A stretch of DNA of 64,000 bases from assembly GCF_020991415.1 (NCBI RefSeq), contig NZ_JAJMOY010000001.1:372001-436000 (forward strand), written 5' to 3'. Within the stretch, counting starts at the first letter, position 1. Every line of letters starts with the position of its first letter. The DNA comes from Flavobacterium sp. ENC (lineage in GTDB: Bacteria; Bacteroidota; Bacteroidia; Flavobacteriales; Flavobacteriaceae). The notes under the pieces are model-generated. The model worked only from the letters and a program-made list of their open reading frames with translations, did not search any database and was not told the DNA's origin. Below are positions 35,632 to 43,620 of this stretch, in pieces. Made by a program: the position numbers and the translations under genes.

Positions 35632-35661
35632 AAAAAAAAGCCACTGCTAACAGTGGCTTTT
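35632..35661 (-). terminator. Terminator of the 77-residue protein gene
   Basis: AAAAGCCACTG and CAGTGGCTTTT form an 11-bp stem with a 4-nt loop. The minus strand then runs into T residues, 12 nt past the stop codon. Confidence 0.75.
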
Positions 35662-35673
35662 CCAATTTTTTAA

Positions 35674-35907
35674 TCAGTCAACATCCAGATAAGGATTTAG
35701 GATTTCGGCTAATTCGTTCATCCAATAAAAGCAAACTTCGAGACTCCTTTTATCTGAATGCAGCGGTTCGTGATCGCGCATGACGCCGAGCGCAAGCAGA
35801 TAATTGACGTGTCTGATGGTTTTGGCCATGCTCTCCGGATCAATTGATTGGGTGAAGAAATCATTTAACCTCAATTCGGTTTCTTTTGAAAAGGTGTTGG
35901 TACTCAT
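35674..35907 (-). CDS. Conserved 77-residue protein, paralogue of the gene at 19296
   Basis: Begins MSTNTFSKETELRLNDFFTQ and shares with its paralogue the block IDP-x-x-MAKTIR-x-VNY and the end FYW-x-x-(R/E)LAE-x-L-x-PYL-x-V-D. Soluble, no signal, function unknown. The 5' leader is unusual: a 14-bp direct repeat ending at the start codon flanks a structured 105-nt segment. It lies directly after the Nudix-helicase segment and inside the same inverted-repeat bracket. The first paralogue likewise follows the end of the large defence island. Confidence 0.72.
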   Translation of the reverse strand: MSTNTFSKETELRLNDFFTQSIDPESMAKTIRHVNYLLALGVMRDHEPLHSDKRSLEVCFYWMNELAEILNPYLDVD

Positions 35908-36036
35908 AATCTGAAAGGTTAGGTAATATAAAACCCGCGTAGGTTAGCTGTCCTACGCCTTTCAGAACGTTGCGGTTGTTTCCAATACCGCCAGCATACC
36001 ACACGGGAAAATCTTTTTAAAGTCATAATCTGAAAG
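35904..36036 (-). promoter_or_regulatory. Structured leader with 14-bp direct repeats
   Basis: TCATAATCTGAAAG occurs at 35904-35917 (overlapping the start codon) and at 36023-36036. Between them the strand forms nested stems: TCTGAAAGG (35910-35918) with CCTTTCAGA (35958-35966), and inside it GCGTAGG (35937-35943) with CCTACGC (35952-35958). It could be an RNA regulatory leader, or a small inserted element with target duplication. The rest of the 35908-36269 gap has one repeat half and no gene. Confidence 0.5.
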
Positions 36037-36047
36037 TTTTAGGACTG

Positions 36048-36079
36048 CGAAGATACACAAAAGATGGGAACTTCTGCAA
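36048..36079 (-). promoter_or_regulatory. Promoter before the structured leader
   Basis: On the minus strand TTG (36079-36077), 21 nt, then TATCTTCG (36055-36048), one mismatch from TAnnTTTG. It would place the whole structured segment in the mRNA leader. Confidence 0.4.
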
Positions 36080-36149
36080 GTCAGTACAAAAAAATACAAG
36101 ATAAATTCTTACAATTTATATTTTCCTATTGGTGTGCAGTTTGTGATGT

Positions 36150-36173
36150 GATTTCTCCTTCGTCGAAATGACA
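36150..36173. repeat. Inverted repeat half, right
   Basis: GATTTCTCCTTCGTCGAAAT with GACA following is the near-perfect reverse complement of 31660-31685. Confidence 0.55.
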
Positions 36174-36269
36174 AAATGGGGTAAATATTTTCATAATGTT
36201 TTATTAACTCACTTGGCTTTTCATTCTAATTAAGATAGCTTTGAGAAACAATCATTAAATATAAACCAT

Positions 36270-36584
36270 ATGAAAATTCAAATCAATACAGACAAGAACA
36301 TCGAAGGACACGAAAGATTAGCTACTTACTTTTCTGAAGAATTAGAAAAAGGCCTAAACCGTTTTGAAGAAAAAATTACCCGCGTTGAAGTACATTTCGG
36401 AGATGAAAACGGAGAGAAATTCAGCGTAAACGATAAAAAATGCGTGATCGAAGTTCGTGTCGCCAATTTACAACCCTTAACTGTAACAGACCACTCCGAT
36501 ACGCTTGAAAAAGCCTTCAGCGGTGCGATGGCCAAAGCAAAAAAATCACTTACTACGACTTTCGAAAAAATGAAAGAGTATTAA
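36270..36584 (+). CDS. hpf: Ribosome hibernation promoting factor (HPF/RaiA family, short form)
   Basis: 104 residues with the single HPF/RaiA fold: helix RLATYFSEELEKGLNRF, strands TRVEVHFGDEN and CVIEVRVANLQPLTVTDH, and helix LEKAFSGAMAKAKKSLTTTF. Short forms bind the 30S decoding site and promote ribosome inactivation in stationary phase. There is no C-terminal dimerisation domain. It is followed by a strong hairpin terminator. Confidence 0.88.
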   Translation: MKIQINTDKNIEGHERLATYFSEELEKGLNRFEEKITRVEVHFGDENGEKFSVNDKKCVIEVRVANLQPLTVTDHSDTLEKAFSGAMAKAKKSLTTTFEKMKEY

Positions 36585-36633
36585 TTTATATAGATCAATC
36601 TACCAATAGAGATATCGCTAACGAATAGAAACA

Positions 36634-36666
36634 AAAAACCGAATACGATTTGTATTCGGTTTTTTT
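36634..36666 (+). terminator. Terminator of hpf
   Basis: AAAAACCGAATAC and GTATTCGGTTTTT form a 13-bp stem with a short loop and a T-run. The T-run on the opposite strand may also serve the convergent lipoprotein gene. Confidence 0.8.
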
Positions 36667-36670
36667 GTGT

Positions 36671-37351
36671 TTATGATTTTGGTAACGGCTGCCCAACAGG
36701 AATATCGCAACGATGTCCCGGTTGTCCATGTGCAGGATTCATGCCTTCTGCTACCTGATTCGTAGTTTCTGTACTCAGCAATGCCGGTAAGTTACTTTTG
36801 GCAGGCGGTGGTGTTACGGTTATTTTTTGCGAAAAAGACCCGCCTTGCGAAGGAGCCGAAGCTGTAGCGGTTGTACTCGCTTTCGGAGAATTCAGCGGTG
36901 CTCCAACAGGAATATCACATCTATGTCCCGGTTGCCCGTGCGACGGATTCATTCCTTTGGCCACTTTTACGGGAGCTGCCGTTGTTGTGGTCGTAGTCAC
37001 CACCTGTTTACCCGGATTGACCTGCATGGTTTGTGCCGTTTGAGTTGTGGTGGTCTGCGTTTGTGTTTGTGTCGGAGCCGAATTTAACGGTGCTCCAACC
37101 GCAATATCACAACGGTGGCCGGGTTGTCCGTGTGCCGGATTTATTCCGCCGGTGGCGTTCATAACGGTATTCGGGTTGGCAGTTGGCGCAGGTGCAGCCG
37201 CTGCTGTATTGACTTTGGTTGTGTCTTTCATTAGTCCCAGTTTTACCAATTCTGAGGTTGGCGTGTTTTCCTGTGGCTCGAGTTCCTTCTTGCAGGATAC
37301 CAAAACCAAAGAAGAAAGGACTATAGAGCTTATAATGATTTTTGAATTCAT
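36671..37351 (-). CDS. Lipoprotein with three HGQPGHRCD repeats
   Basis: The start is set at ATG 37351, which opens a lipoprotein signal (IIISSIVLSSLVLVSC); the longer frame from 37414 does not. 226 residues. Three near-identical modules of about 22 residues, NP-(A/S)-HGQPGHRCDI-(P/A)-VG-x-PL, are separated by Thr/Gln/Ala-rich linkers (TQTQTQTTTTQTAQT). Each module has two His, one Cys and one Asp, suggesting metal or haem contact or a cross-linking site. The low-complexity linkers look like surface display spacers. I do not recognise a named family. The last module is at the very C-terminus. Confidence 0.75.
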   Translation of the reverse strand: MNSKIIISSIVLSSLVLVSCKKELEPQENTPTSELVKLGLMKDTTKVNTAAAAPAPTANPNTVMNATGGINPAHGQPGHRCDIAVGAPLNSAPTQTQTQTTTTQTAQTMQVNPGKQVVTTTTTTAAPVKVAKGMNPSHGQPGHRCDIPVGAPLNSPKASTTATASAPSQGGSFSQKITVTPPPAKSNLPALLSTETTNQVAEGMNPAHGQPGHRCDIPVGQPLPKS

Positions 37352-37438
37352 AACGGTAGTATTTTTAGAGCATTCAAATATACTAAATAAACCATATAAG
37401 GGATATAAGTTCATTTAAGTTTTGATTACTGTGTGTTT

Positions 37439-37720
37439 TTAACCGCAAGGAGCGCTAAGATTTACGCAAAGCACGCAAGGATTTTTAAAAAAGACTTTGC
37501 GCTTTTGCGCCTTTGCGTGATTAAACTATGTATACCTGCCTCCCGAAGCGTTGAGAAATTGCACGCAAAGTCGCGAAGTCGCAAAGAAAAACTTAAAAAA
37601 AAACTTTGCGCCTTTGCGTCTTTGCGTGATTAAACTATATCCACCTGCCTCCCGAAGCGTTGAGAATTGCACGCAAAGACGCGAAGTCGCAAAGAAAAAA
37701 AAATAAAACTTTGCGTGCTT
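37439..37720. repeat. CGCAAAG-family repeat with tandem duplication
   Basis: Begins TTAACCGCAAGGAGCGCTAA like the copies near 22 kb. Then a block containing CTGCCTCCCGAAGCGTTGAG, ...CACGCAAAG and TCGCAAAGAAAAA appears twice (about 37529-37590 and 37644-37706). It fills the 37352-37790 gap. Frames across it are repeat artefacts. Confidence 0.7.
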
Positions 37721-37790
37721 CGCGCTTTTCATATTGCGCCCTTTTCGGTTAAATATATTTACTAACTTTAAAACCAAAAACAAACCCATT

Positions 37791-38282
37791 ATGAAAAAAT
37801 CACTTCTCCTTTTATTATTCGTTGCGACTTTTGTCCATGCACAAAATGCTGAAAAAGAAAACATCAACAATACTTTAGACCACTGGCACAAAGCAGCTGC
37901 CGAAGTAAGGTTTGAGGCCTACTTTAATGCCATGGCTGATGATGCAATTTATATCGGAACCGATGCCACCGAAAACTGGACCAAACCGGATTTCAAAGCC
38001 TGGGCTAAACCTTTTTTCGACAAAGGAACTACATGGAATTTTAAGGCTTTGGAACGCCATATCTTTTTTGACAAAACTGGAAAAATCGCCTGGTTTGATG
38101 AATTGCTCAGTACCCAAATGAAAATCTGCCGCGGATCGGGTGTTTTGGTGAAAGTGGGAAAAGAATGGAAAATTCAGCACTACGTTTTATCGATGACCGT
38201 TCCGAACGATGAGGTTGACGCTGTGACCAAAATAAAAGCGCCCATTGAAGATGCCCTGATTGCAAAGCTTCAGAAAAAATAA
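37791..38282 (+). CDS. Secreted SnoaL/DUF4440-like protein
   Basis: The start ATG 37791 gives a clear signal peptide (MKKSLLLLLFVATFVHAQNA); the upstream extension to 37734 is repeat-derived. The mature protein (about 145 residues) has the NTF2-like pattern: LDHWHKAAAEVRFEAYFNAM, ADDAIYIGTDATENW, FKAWAKPFF, and strands ending KVGKEWKIQHYVLSMTVPN. It is likely a periplasmic small-molecule binder or enzyme of unknown substrate. It stands alone. Confidence 0.78.
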   Translation: MKKSLLLLLFVATFVHAQNAEKENINNTLDHWHKAAAEVRFEAYFNAMADDAIYIGTDATENWTKPDFKAWAKPFFDKGTTWNFKALERHIFFDKTGKIAWFDELLSTQMKICRGSGVLVKVGKEWKIQHYVLSMTVPNDEVDAVTKIKAPIEDALIAKLQKK

Positions 38283-38498
38283 ACAAATTAAGGGATTGTT
38301 ATTATAATCCTAACTTTTTGAGTGCTTTACAAAACCGAATATCGATTTAATTATAACATATTTATCAAGTAAGCCTGTTTTTTTAATCCTGAAAATAGCA
38401 TACTGTCAAAAAAAGGTATTGAATTTTACAAAATTGACTAAAATAAAGCCGCGCCCTCTATTTTATGAGCCCTAAAAAGCTGAATATTTATTTTTTTT

Positions 38499-38506
38499 TA
38501 ACTTTG
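38499..38506 (+). promoter_or_regulatory. -7 element upstream of amt
   Basis: TAACTTTG matches TAnnTTTG, 40 nt before the amt start. No convincing TTG partner is seen at 17-23 nt. The 38283-38545 gap is otherwise AT-rich and featureless. Confidence 0.4.
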
Positions 38507-38545
38507 ACCCCAAAAAAAATAGGGTTTAAATAAAGTATCTGAAAA

Positions 38546-39928
38546 ATGAAAATAGAAAAACGCTGGATCATTTCCTTTATTATTATAAGTATTGTTTGTA
38601 TTACAGGCGCATTTTGGCCAACGGTTACCGAAAACAATTACGTACTGTCTGAATTTGGAACTACAGATCATATTGTTCCTGCCGATGTTGCCTGGATGCT
38701 TACCTCCTGCTGTCTGGTTTTGATTATGACACCCGGATTATCCTTTTTTTACGGCGGAATGGTCGGCAAAAAAAATGTAATCTCGACGATGCTGCAGAGT
38801 TTTATCTGTCTGGGTGTGGTAACGCTTTTATGGGTTACCGTGGGTTTCAGTTTAGCTTTTGGAGATCCGGTAGGTTTTGGCACAGGAGCACATTTTTACA
38901 GTTTCTTTGGCAACCCGACGACTTTTGCTTTTATGGATTATGTGGGCGTTCTTCCGCATAAAAAATTAGCGAGCACGATTCCGTTTATGTTATTCGCTTT
39001 GTTTCAGATGAAATTTGCGATTATTGCTCCGGCGATTATTACAGGTTCATTTGCAGAACGCGTTCGTTTTATATCGTATTTAATTTTCATCAGTTTGTTT
39101 ACGATTTTCATCTATGCACCTTTATGCCATGCCGTTTGGTATCCAACCGGTGTTTTGGGCAGTTATTTTGGTGTGAAAGATTTTGCAGGGGGAACCGTGG
39201 TACACATGAGTTCCGGTTTTGCTGCTTTGGCCGGAGTGCTGGTTTTAGGAAAAAGAAAAAACAGTTTACATATCCCGACCAATATTCCGTTTGTCTTATT
39301 AGGAACCGGAATGTTATGGTTTGGCTGGTTCGGGTTTAACGCCGGGTCTGCTCTTGCTGCCAACGGAACTGCTGCGATGGCTTTTGCAACGACTACAACC
39401 TCATCGGCGGCAGCCATGCTGACGTGGGTTTTCTTTGACCGAATGAACGGAAGAAAAGTTTCGGCTCTCGGCGCCTGTATCGGAGCTGTGGTAGGTTTGG
39501 TTGCCATAACTCCCGCAGCAGGTTATGTTTCGGTTCCGGAAAGTATGTTTTTCGGATTTGTAACGGCTTTGGTTTCTAATTCAGTTGTGAATTGTAGTTT
39601 CTCCAGAAGATTTGATGATACGCTTGACGTTTTTGCCTGTCATGGTGTGGGCGGAATCATGGGAATGATCCTAACCGCGATTTTTGCGCATGGCGAAAAA
39701 GCTAGTTTACTGCACGGCGGCTGGAACGTATTTATGCATCATATGATTGCTTTGGTACTGGTTTCGATCTTTACTTTCTTCGGGGCTTATTTCTTATTCA
39801 AAGTAACCAACTTTATTATTCCGCTTCGTGTTTCCGAAGAATCCGAACATATCGGACTGGATTTATCCCAACACGACGAAACCCTTGACCCTAAAATGCT
39901 GGCCGTACCGGAAACGCAATACCATTAA
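38546..39928 (+). CDS. amt: Ammonium transporter (Amt family)
   Basis: 460 residues, about 11-12 membrane helices, with an N-terminal hydrophobic segment that may be a signal. Family marks: PGLSFFYGGMVGKKN, AGGTVVHMSSGFAALA (first pore His, near 220), WFGFNAGSALA, and DVFACHGVGGIMG (second pore His, near 366), the twin histidines that line the conduction path. It takes up ammonium at the inner membrane. No glnK/PII gene is adjacent, which is unusual because amt and glnK are often paired. Confidence 0.94.
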   Translation: MKIEKRWIISFIIISIVCITGAFWPTVTENNYVLSEFGTTDHIVPADVAWMLTSCCLVLIMTPGLSFFYGGMVGKKNVISTMLQSFICLGVVTLLWVTVGFSLAFGDPVGFGTGAHFYSFFGNPTTFAFMDYVGVLPHKKLASTIPFMLFALFQMKFAIIAPAIITGSFAERVRFISYLIFISLFTIFIYAPLCHAVWYPTGVLGSYFGVKDFAGGTVVHMSSGFAALAGVLVLGKRKNSLHIPTNIPFVLLGTGMLWFGWFGFNAGSALAANGTAAMAFATTTTSSAAAMLTWVFFDRMNGRKVSALGACIGAVVGLVAITPAAGYVSVPESMFFGFVTALVSNSVVNCSFSRRFDDTLDVFACHGVGGIMGMILTAIFAHGEKASLLHGGWNVFMHHMIALVLVSIFTFFGAYFLFKVTNFIIPLRVSEESEHIGLDLSQHDETLDPKMLAVPETQYH

Positions 39929-39942
39929 GATATTTGGTTTGC

Positions 39943-40160
39943 TACGAATTATAATTAAATAAAGAGATGGTTTGCCACGAATTACACTAATTTCCACTAA
40001 TTTTTCTTTGCGTATGCTGCTTAAATTAATTCGTGAAAATTCGTGTAATTCGTGGCAAAAAACATTATAAAAATTGACAACTAAAAACTTTAAACTTGAT
40101 TTTTTCGAGTATGCTGCTTAATTAATTCGTAAAAATTCGTGTAATTCGTGGCAAAAAACA
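39943..40160. repeat. CACGAATT-family repeat array, second locus
   Basis: TTTGCCACGAATTACAC, then two copies of GTGTAATTCGTGGCAAAAAA preceded by GTATGCTGCTTAA, separated by about 95 nt. Same family as 28169-28460. It fills the gap between amt and trmB. Confidence 0.7.
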
Positions 40161-40191
40161 AAACCACTCCGATTCATTCGTTTATATTCCT

Positions 40192-40199
40192 TAATTTTG
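40192..40199 (+). promoter_or_regulatory. -7 element of trmB
   Basis: TAATTTTG matches TAnnTTTG. It overlaps the TTG at 40197 that would open the longest frame, so translation must begin downstream, at GTG 40218. Confidence 0.5.
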
Positions 40200-40217
40200 C
40201 TGAAAATTTTTGTAAAA

Positions 40218-40895
40218 GTGGGAAGTAAAAATAAACTTAAAAGATTCAGGGAAAACGAAACATTTGAAAACGTTTTTCAACCAACCAGAGAAGAAGTGGT
40301 GGGCAATTTAATGCCTTTAAGAGGAAAATGGAATACTGATTTCTTTAAAAATGACAATCCGTTAGTTTTAGAATTAGGCTGTGGAAAAGGAGAATATTCT
40401 GTTGGATTAGCCGAAAAATACCCCGACAAAAATTTTATTGGAATTGATATTAAAGGCGCGCGTTTCTGGAGAGGTGCGAAAACTGCTGTTGAAACAGGCC
40501 TGCATAATGTTGCGTTTATCCGAACTCAAATCGAATTGATCAATCATATTTTCGCTGAAAATGAAGTGGATGAAATCTGGATTACTTTTCCGGATCCGCA
40601 AATCAAATACAAAAGAACCAAACACAGAATGACAAATTCTGAGTTCCTGAAATTATACAAAACAATCCTCAAAAAAGACGGTGTGGTAAACCTGAAAACC
40701 GACAGTGAATTTATGCACGGTTATACCTTAGGCTTACTGCACGGAGAAGGACACGAAGTTTTATACGCCAACCATAATGTGTATACAAACGAAGGAAGTC
40801 CGGAAGAAGTAACTGCTTTCCAGACTTTTTATGAGAAACAATATTTAGAGATTAACAAGGCAATTACGTATATTCGTTTTAAAATTAAAGATTAA
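40218..40895 (+). CDS. trmB: tRNA (guanine-N7-)-methyltransferase
   Basis: Makes m7G46 in tRNA using SAM. 225 residues from the GTG start (GSKNKLKRFRENETF), chosen because the longer TTG start lies in the promoter. SAM-binding motif I is LELGCGKGEYSVGLA, followed by GIDIKGARFWRGAKTA. The catalytic-region signature IWITFPDPQIKYKRTKHRM and the C-terminal YIRFK are typical TrmB. It is followed after 40 nt by the LysE-family gene, probably co-transcribed. Confidence 0.94.
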   Translation: MGSKNKLKRFRENETFENVFQPTREEVVGNLMPLRGKWNTDFFKNDNPLVLELGCGKGEYSVGLAEKYPDKNFIGIDIKGARFWRGAKTAVETGLHNVAFIRTQIELINHIFAENEVDEIWITFPDPQIKYKRTKHRMTNSEFLKLYKTILKKDGVVNLKTDSEFMHGYTLGLLHGEGHEVLYANHNVYTNEGSPEEVTAFQTFYEKQYLEINKAITYIRFKIKD

Positions 40896-40935
40896 TTTAG
40901 TTTTAAAAACAAATACTAACCCATCATTTAACTGA

Positions 40936-41571
40936 ATGGCATTACTTACTCCATTACTTTCAGGTTTCATTGCCGCTTTCATCGGAATTATTCCACCTGG
41001 TCTAATCAACATGACGGCAGCCAAAATAAATCTGAAAGAGGGAAAAAAGAATGCTTTATGGTTTGTCATTGGTGCGGTTCTGGTCATTTTTTTTCAGGTT
41101 TCTTTAGCCGTTTTATTCGCTCAGGTCATCGACAATAGGCCGGATGTGGTTACTTTATTGCGTGAAGTTGGTTTTGCGATCTTTTCGATCCTGACGATTT
41201 ACTTTTTGTTTATCGCCAAAGAACCGAAAGCCAAAAAATCGAAGATTAAAAAAAGTAGTAAAAAAAGCCGTTTCTTTCTGGGCATGTTGCTTTCGGGGCT
41301 GAATTTCTTCCCGATTCCGTACTATGTTGTGGTGAGTGTCACTTTGGCTTCTTACCATCTTTTTGCTTTTGAAAACAATGTCATTTTTACTTTTGTATTT
41401 GGATCAGTTGTAGGTTCATTTGCTGCTTTGTACAGCTACATTGGTTTCTTTGGAAGAATCGAAAAGAAAACCGATTATATCATGCGAAATATGAATACGA
41501 TCATTGGAAGCATTACCGGTTTGATTGCTGTGGTGACGCTTTTTAATATTCTGAATTACTATTTTGGGTAA
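40936..41571 (+). CDS. LysE-family transporter
   Basis: 211 residues with six membrane helices and the LysE-type start (LLSGFIAAFIGIIPPGLINM), where the Pro-Pro-Gly turn is characteristic. The central cytoplasmic loop is strongly basic (AKKSKIKKSSKKSR). Family members export amino acids; the substrate here is unknown. It is 40 nt downstream of trmB. Confidence 0.85.
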   Translation: MALLTPLLSGFIAAFIGIIPPGLINMTAAKINLKEGKKNALWFVIGAVLVIFFQVSLAVLFAQVIDNRPDVVTLLREVGFAIFSILTIYFLFIAKEPKAKKSKIKKSSKKSRFFLGMLLSGLNFFPIPYYVVVSVTLASYHLFAFENNVIFTFVFGSVVGSFAALYSYIGFFGRIEKKTDYIMRNMNTIIGSITGLIAVVTLFNILNYYFG

Positions 41572-41715
41572 AAATATATTTGCCGCAGATTAAAAATGAT
41601 TCTTGTTGTGAGGAATATTTTTCACGCAGATTTTGGAGATTTAGCCGATTATTTAGTTAGAAATCTTAATCTTTTTATCCCGAATAGCTACTGGGAGTGA
41701 TAAAAAAAATCAACT

Positions 41716-42042
41716 ATGGCTGAAGATAATTTTTTCGAAAGAGTTTATGCGATTGCCAGACAAATCCCGTATGGGAAAGTAACTTCGTATGGCGCTATCG
41801 CAAAGGCATTGGGGACAGCCCGTTCGGCAAGAATGGTAGGCTGGGCCATGAATGCCTGTCATAACATGGAAGATGTTCCCGCCCATCGGGTCGTTAACCG
41901 AAAAGGACTCCTGACCGGAAAACATCATTTTGACGGAACCAATCTAATGCAGCAGCTTCTGGAAAGCGAAGGTATTGCTATAGAAAACAATCAGATTATC
42001 GATCTCGAAAAACACTTTTGGACACCGGAAATTCAATTGTAA
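41716..42042 (+). CDS. Alkyltransferase-like (ATL) protein, MGMT fold without catalytic Cys
   Basis: 108 residues matching the DNA-binding domain of O6-alkylguanine-DNA alkyltransferase: IPYGKVTSYGAIAKALG (wing and helix-turn-helix), SARMVGWAMNACHN (arginine finger region), then VPAHRVVNRKG. The active-site PCHRV of true transferases reads PAHRV here, so the acceptor Cys is Ala and no alkyl transfer can occur. Such ATL proteins bind O6-alkylguanine and hand it to nucleotide excision repair. It stands alone and is followed by REP-like repeats. Confidence 0.9.
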   Translation: MAEDNFFERVYAIARQIPYGKVTSYGAIAKALGTARSARMVGWAMNACHNMEDVPAHRVVNRKGLLTGKHHFDGTNLMQQLLESEGIAIENNQIIDLEKHFWTPEIQL

Positions 42043-42044
42043 TT

Positions 42045-42280
42045 GTCCGGCTGAGCGGAGTCGAAGCCCTTTTCGTTATAAAGCCTTCGACTTCGCTCAG
42101 GGTGACACTCTATTAAAATTAAAATGACAACTTACCATAACCATTGTCAGGCTGAGCGGAGTCGAAGCCCTTTTTCGTAATAAAGCGTTCGACTTCGCTC
42201 AGGGTGACACCAAAACTGCGACTGCGACTGTGACTGTGAGTGAAAGCCAAAATTTGTCAGGCTGAGCGGAGTCGAAGCCC
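42045..42280. repeat. REP-like palindromes, three units
   Basis: Complete hairpins at 42045-42106 and 42146-42208 (arms GGCTGAGCGGAGTCGAAG and CTTCGACTTCGCTCAG) and a half unit at 42256-42280 that ends at the histidine kinase stop codon. Between the units runs CTGCGACTGCGACTGTGACT, a second small repeat family also seen at 50320-50374. Confidence 0.8.
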
Positions 42281-43605
42281 TAAATCAAACAAATCACAAA
42301 ACTCGTCCGGTCTTCATCGGTCTGGTAGCTTAGGTAACCGCCGTGTGCTTCTATGATGTTTTTAGAAAGCGTTAACCCAATTCCTGCGCCGTCTTTTCTG
42401 GTGGTGAAAAACGGAAGGAAAACTTTGTCCCTGATCTCGTTGTCGATTCCTTTTCCGTTGTCTGAAATGGTGATGAAAAAGCGGTTGTTTTCGGTATAAC
42501 TGGACAAAAACATTTTCTTTTCGCTCTTCTCTTTCAAAGCATACACGCTATTGGTAATTAAATTGATAATCACCTGTTCCATCTGGTTTTTGTCAATCAG
42601 AATCGATCGTGAACTATTAATTTCGTTTATCAATTCGATATTTTCCGCTTTCAGAATCGGGCTCATGATTCGCATACAATCTTCAAAAAGCGCATTGATT
42701 GGTGTCATTACTTTAGTCGGTGTCGGAAGCATGGCCAGTTTTCGGTAATTCTCGACAAAAACCTGCAAGTGATCGCTTCTGTTTATGATGGTCGAAATAC
42801 TGCTTTTGATATCTTCAAAATCTTCTTCTTCCAGTTGTTCCTGATCTACAATGTGCAGTAAATTTTGCGAAAGTGCCCGAATTGGCGTCAGGGAATTCAT
42901 TAATTCGTGTGAAATAATCTTCATCAGATTGATCCAGGCTTCCTTCTCTTTTTTCTCAATGACGCGCTGTATGCTGTCTAATAAAATGATGAAATATTCT
43001 TTGTCGTATGTTTTGGTATGGGAAGTCTGCAACACAAAAGTCTGCAGATCCTGTTCTTCAATTTTTATCGAAATAGCTGATTTTAATTCGGTAAAACCCA
43101 GTTTCTCGATTTCATTACAAAGCGAAGGCAGATAATTTTTAAGGTATTTCCAATGACTGACTTTTGGTACTTTAAAAAGGTTCGAAAAACAATCATTCAT
43201 CAGGAAAATGTGCCATTCGTCATTTTCTTTTTCCAAAATTAAAGTGGCGGTATCAATATTGTCCAGAATCGATTGATAAATAAGTTCTTTCGAGATCTGC
43301 TCTTGTTCCTTAAACTTTAATGTATTGTACAACAGATACAACGTCTTAAAGTTTTCTTTTCTATACTCTTCCGGGAAATTGGTCGAAAAATCATTCTGTA
43401 GTATCGAAAGCAGGGTTTTATCGTAAAACAGCAATCGGTTTTTTATGGCAACATACATTTCAGAAATCAGTATAACCGCAAAAAAACCAACCAAAATGGC
43501 ATTGTAATAAAGGCCTTTATAAATCAGAAAACCGCAAAAGAAAAACAATACCATAATACACAGTATTCTTAAAAACAAAGCATTGTAGAATTTCAGGTTT
43601 TTCAT
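42280..43605 (-). CDS. NtrB-type sensor histidine kinase
   Basis: 441 residues. Two N-terminal membrane helices (about 12-50), a PAS-like middle (FLMNDCFSNLFKVPK), HisKA with IISHELMNSLTPI (His near 232), and an HATPase domain (NLITNSVYAL N box, ISDNGKGI G1 box, GAGIGLTLS G2 box). It belongs with the sigma-54 regulator upstream; both are on the minus strand, separated by 550 nt of tandem repeats. The pair most likely controls the divergent efflux operon. Confidence 0.9.
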   Translation of the reverse strand: MKNLKFYNALFLRILCIMVLFFFCGFLIYKGLYYNAILVGFFAVILISEMYVAIKNRLLFYDKTLLSILQNDFSTNFPEEYRKENFKTLYLLYNTLKFKEQEQISKELIYQSILDNIDTATLILEKENDEWHIFLMNDCFSNLFKVPKVSHWKYLKNYLPSLCNEIEKLGFTELKSAISIKIEEQDLQTFVLQTSHTKTYDKEYFIILLDSIQRVIEKKEKEAWINLMKIISHELMNSLTPIRALSQNLLHIVDQEQLEEEDFEDIKSSISTIINRSDHLQVFVENYRKLAMLPTPTKVMTPINALFEDCMRIMSPILKAENIELINEINSSRSILIDKNQMEQVIINLITNSVYALKEKSEKKMFLSSYTENNRFFITISDNGKGIDNEIRDKVFLPFFTTRKDGAGIGLTLSKNIIEAHGGYLSYQTDEDRTSFVICLI

Positions 43606-43620
43606 TGTTTATTTTTTTAT

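Noticed and set aside
37433..37891. Frames on both strands upstream of the secreted NTF2-like gene
   Set aside because: They follow the CGCAAAG repeat and its tandem duplication; no signal of selection on protein.
40197..40217. TTG start for trmB seven codons upstream
   Set aside because: It overlaps the TAATTTTG promoter element, and the family N-terminus begins at the GTG at 40218.
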